From: Chloracidobacterium sp. UBA3360
GTDB taxonomy: Bacteria > Acidobacteriota > Blastocatellia > Pyrinomonadales > Pyrinomonadaceae
Assembly (NCBI GenBank): GCA_002360555.1
Contig: DEQS01000028.1
Coordinates: forward strand, 1 to 40,089
DNA length: 40,089 nucleotides
Reading direction: 5' to 3'
The position numbers and the translations under genes are program-made. A model generated the notes under the pieces. That model made no database searches. It was given only the letters and a program-made list of their open reading frames with translations, and was not told the DNA's origin. This document shows, in pieces, positions 39,572 through 40,089 of this stretch (the first letter of the stretch is position 1; each line of letters begins with the position of its first letter).

Positions 39572-40089
39572 ATGAGCCAATTCCGAAGTCCAGAAGAGCT
39601 GCTCACTTGTTCGTTTTGTGGTAAATCGCAGAACGACGTTAAGAAACTGATCGCCGGGCCGGGCGTTTATGTCTGCAACGAGTGCATCGACATCTGCAAC
39701 GAGATCATCAACGATGACGAGCAGACCAGCACGACCGCCGTGCGGACAAACCTGCCCAAGCCGCAGGAGATCAAGGCATTTCTGGACGAGTACGTCATCG
39801 GCCAGGACGAGTCGAAAAAACGGCTCTCCGTCGCTGTTTATCAGCATTACAAACGCATCGAGCTTGCCAAACGCCGCTCTGACATCGAGCTGCAAAAATC
39901 TAATATCCTGCTAATCGGCCCGACCGGTACGGGTAAAACTTTGCTTGCACAGACGCTTGCTCGCCAGCTTAGCGTGCCGTTCTGCATCGTCGATGCGACC
40001 AGCCTGACCGAAGCCGGTTACGTCGGCGAAGACGTCGAGAACATCCTGCTCCGTCTGCTCCAAGCGGCGGGCGGCGATATCGAAAAGGC
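39572..40089 (+). CDS. clpX: ATP-dependent Clp protease ATP-binding subunit ClpX, 5' part
   Basis: The first 172 residues are in the window and the rest is cut off at its end. ClpX unfolds substrates and feeds them to ClpP. The N-terminal zinc-binding domain has CSFC (about 13-16) and CNEC (about 35-38). The AAA+ domain begins with PKPQEIKAFLDEYVIGQDES, then the Walker A GPTGTGKT near 115-122, and a pore-region GYVGEDVEN. The ATG at 39572 lacks a strong ribosome binding site, only AGGG about 13 bases upstream, within the edge of the repeat. Confidence 0.96.
   Translation, partial: MSQFRSPEELLTCSFCGKSQNDVKKLIAGPGVYVCNECIDICNEIINDDEQTSTTAVRTNLPKPQEIKAFLDEYVIGQDESKKRLSVAVYQHYKRIELAKRRSDIELQKSNILLIGPTGTGKTLLAQTLARQLSVPFCIVDATSLTEAGYVGEDVENILLRLLQAAGGDIEK

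Overview
The window looks like a chromosomal segment of an Acidobacteriota bacterium, most likely class Blastocatellia (Pyrinomonadales-like). This is inferred from a VWFA protein of the acidobacterial type, DUF3108-type secreted proteins, many short secreted hypothetical proteins, and a recG/rsmD/aroC and tig-clpP-clpX core with mid-range GC. No phage, plasmid, transposase or CRISPR array is visible. The assignment rests on protein character only, with no database search.

Layout. 0-2.1 kb: a secreted double-DUF3108 protein and a secreted lumazine-binding/NTF2-like protein. 2.1-4.5 kb: a ferrous iron uptake operon, feoA-feoB plus a 51-residue Cys-rich FeoB-associated membrane protein. 4.5-6.7 kb: a DMT permease, MogA/MoaB and a secreted M28 peptidase. 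6.8-8.9 kb (minus): a secreted S10 peptidase and a small secreted protein. 9-11.9 kb: VWFA protein, two hypotheticals, a basic 71-residue protein with a clean terminator, and a secreted hypothetical. 12.1-15.4 kb: SDR oxidoreductase, metallo-beta-lactamase-fold phosphodiesterase, two small minus-strand genes, a membrane/TPR-like protein and a zinc-ribbon protein. 15.4-18 kb: SLBB export lipoprotein, small membrane protein and matrixin-like protease. 18-20.7 kb: a hairpin-rich leader, a large APC-type permease and a zinc-ribbon protein. 20.9-24.2 kb: purD, then an archaemetzincin lipoprotein and a TPR protein on the minus strand. 24.3-33.3 kb (minus): pabB, exbD, J-domain protein, rpsT, queuosine-precursor transporter, recG, rsmD, DMT permease, aroC. 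33.4-37.1 kb: APC permease, PilZ protein, murE (minus), small membrane protein. 37.1-40.1 kb: tRNA-Leu(UAG), tig, clpP and the start of clpX, a standard proteostasis cluster.

The most notable pattern is repeat content. Short palindromic or short-word inverted repeats of several unrelated sequence families occur between genes (feoA/feoB, DMT/aroC, tRNA-Leu/tig, clpP/clpX, upstream of the SDR gene, after the M28 gene). Repeats of the same kinds also lie in frame inside conserved genes: one copy in purD, an inverted pair in aroC, one in a feoB linker, one in pabB, and one forming the C-terminal tail of a DMT permease. In each case they appear to add residues at a surface loop or terminus while the reading frame stays open. 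This resembles the intragenic palindromic elements of Rickettsia and is the best candidate here for something under-described. A second candidate is the multi-hairpin leader of the large permease at 18.3 kb, which matches no riboswitch consensus that I could recall.
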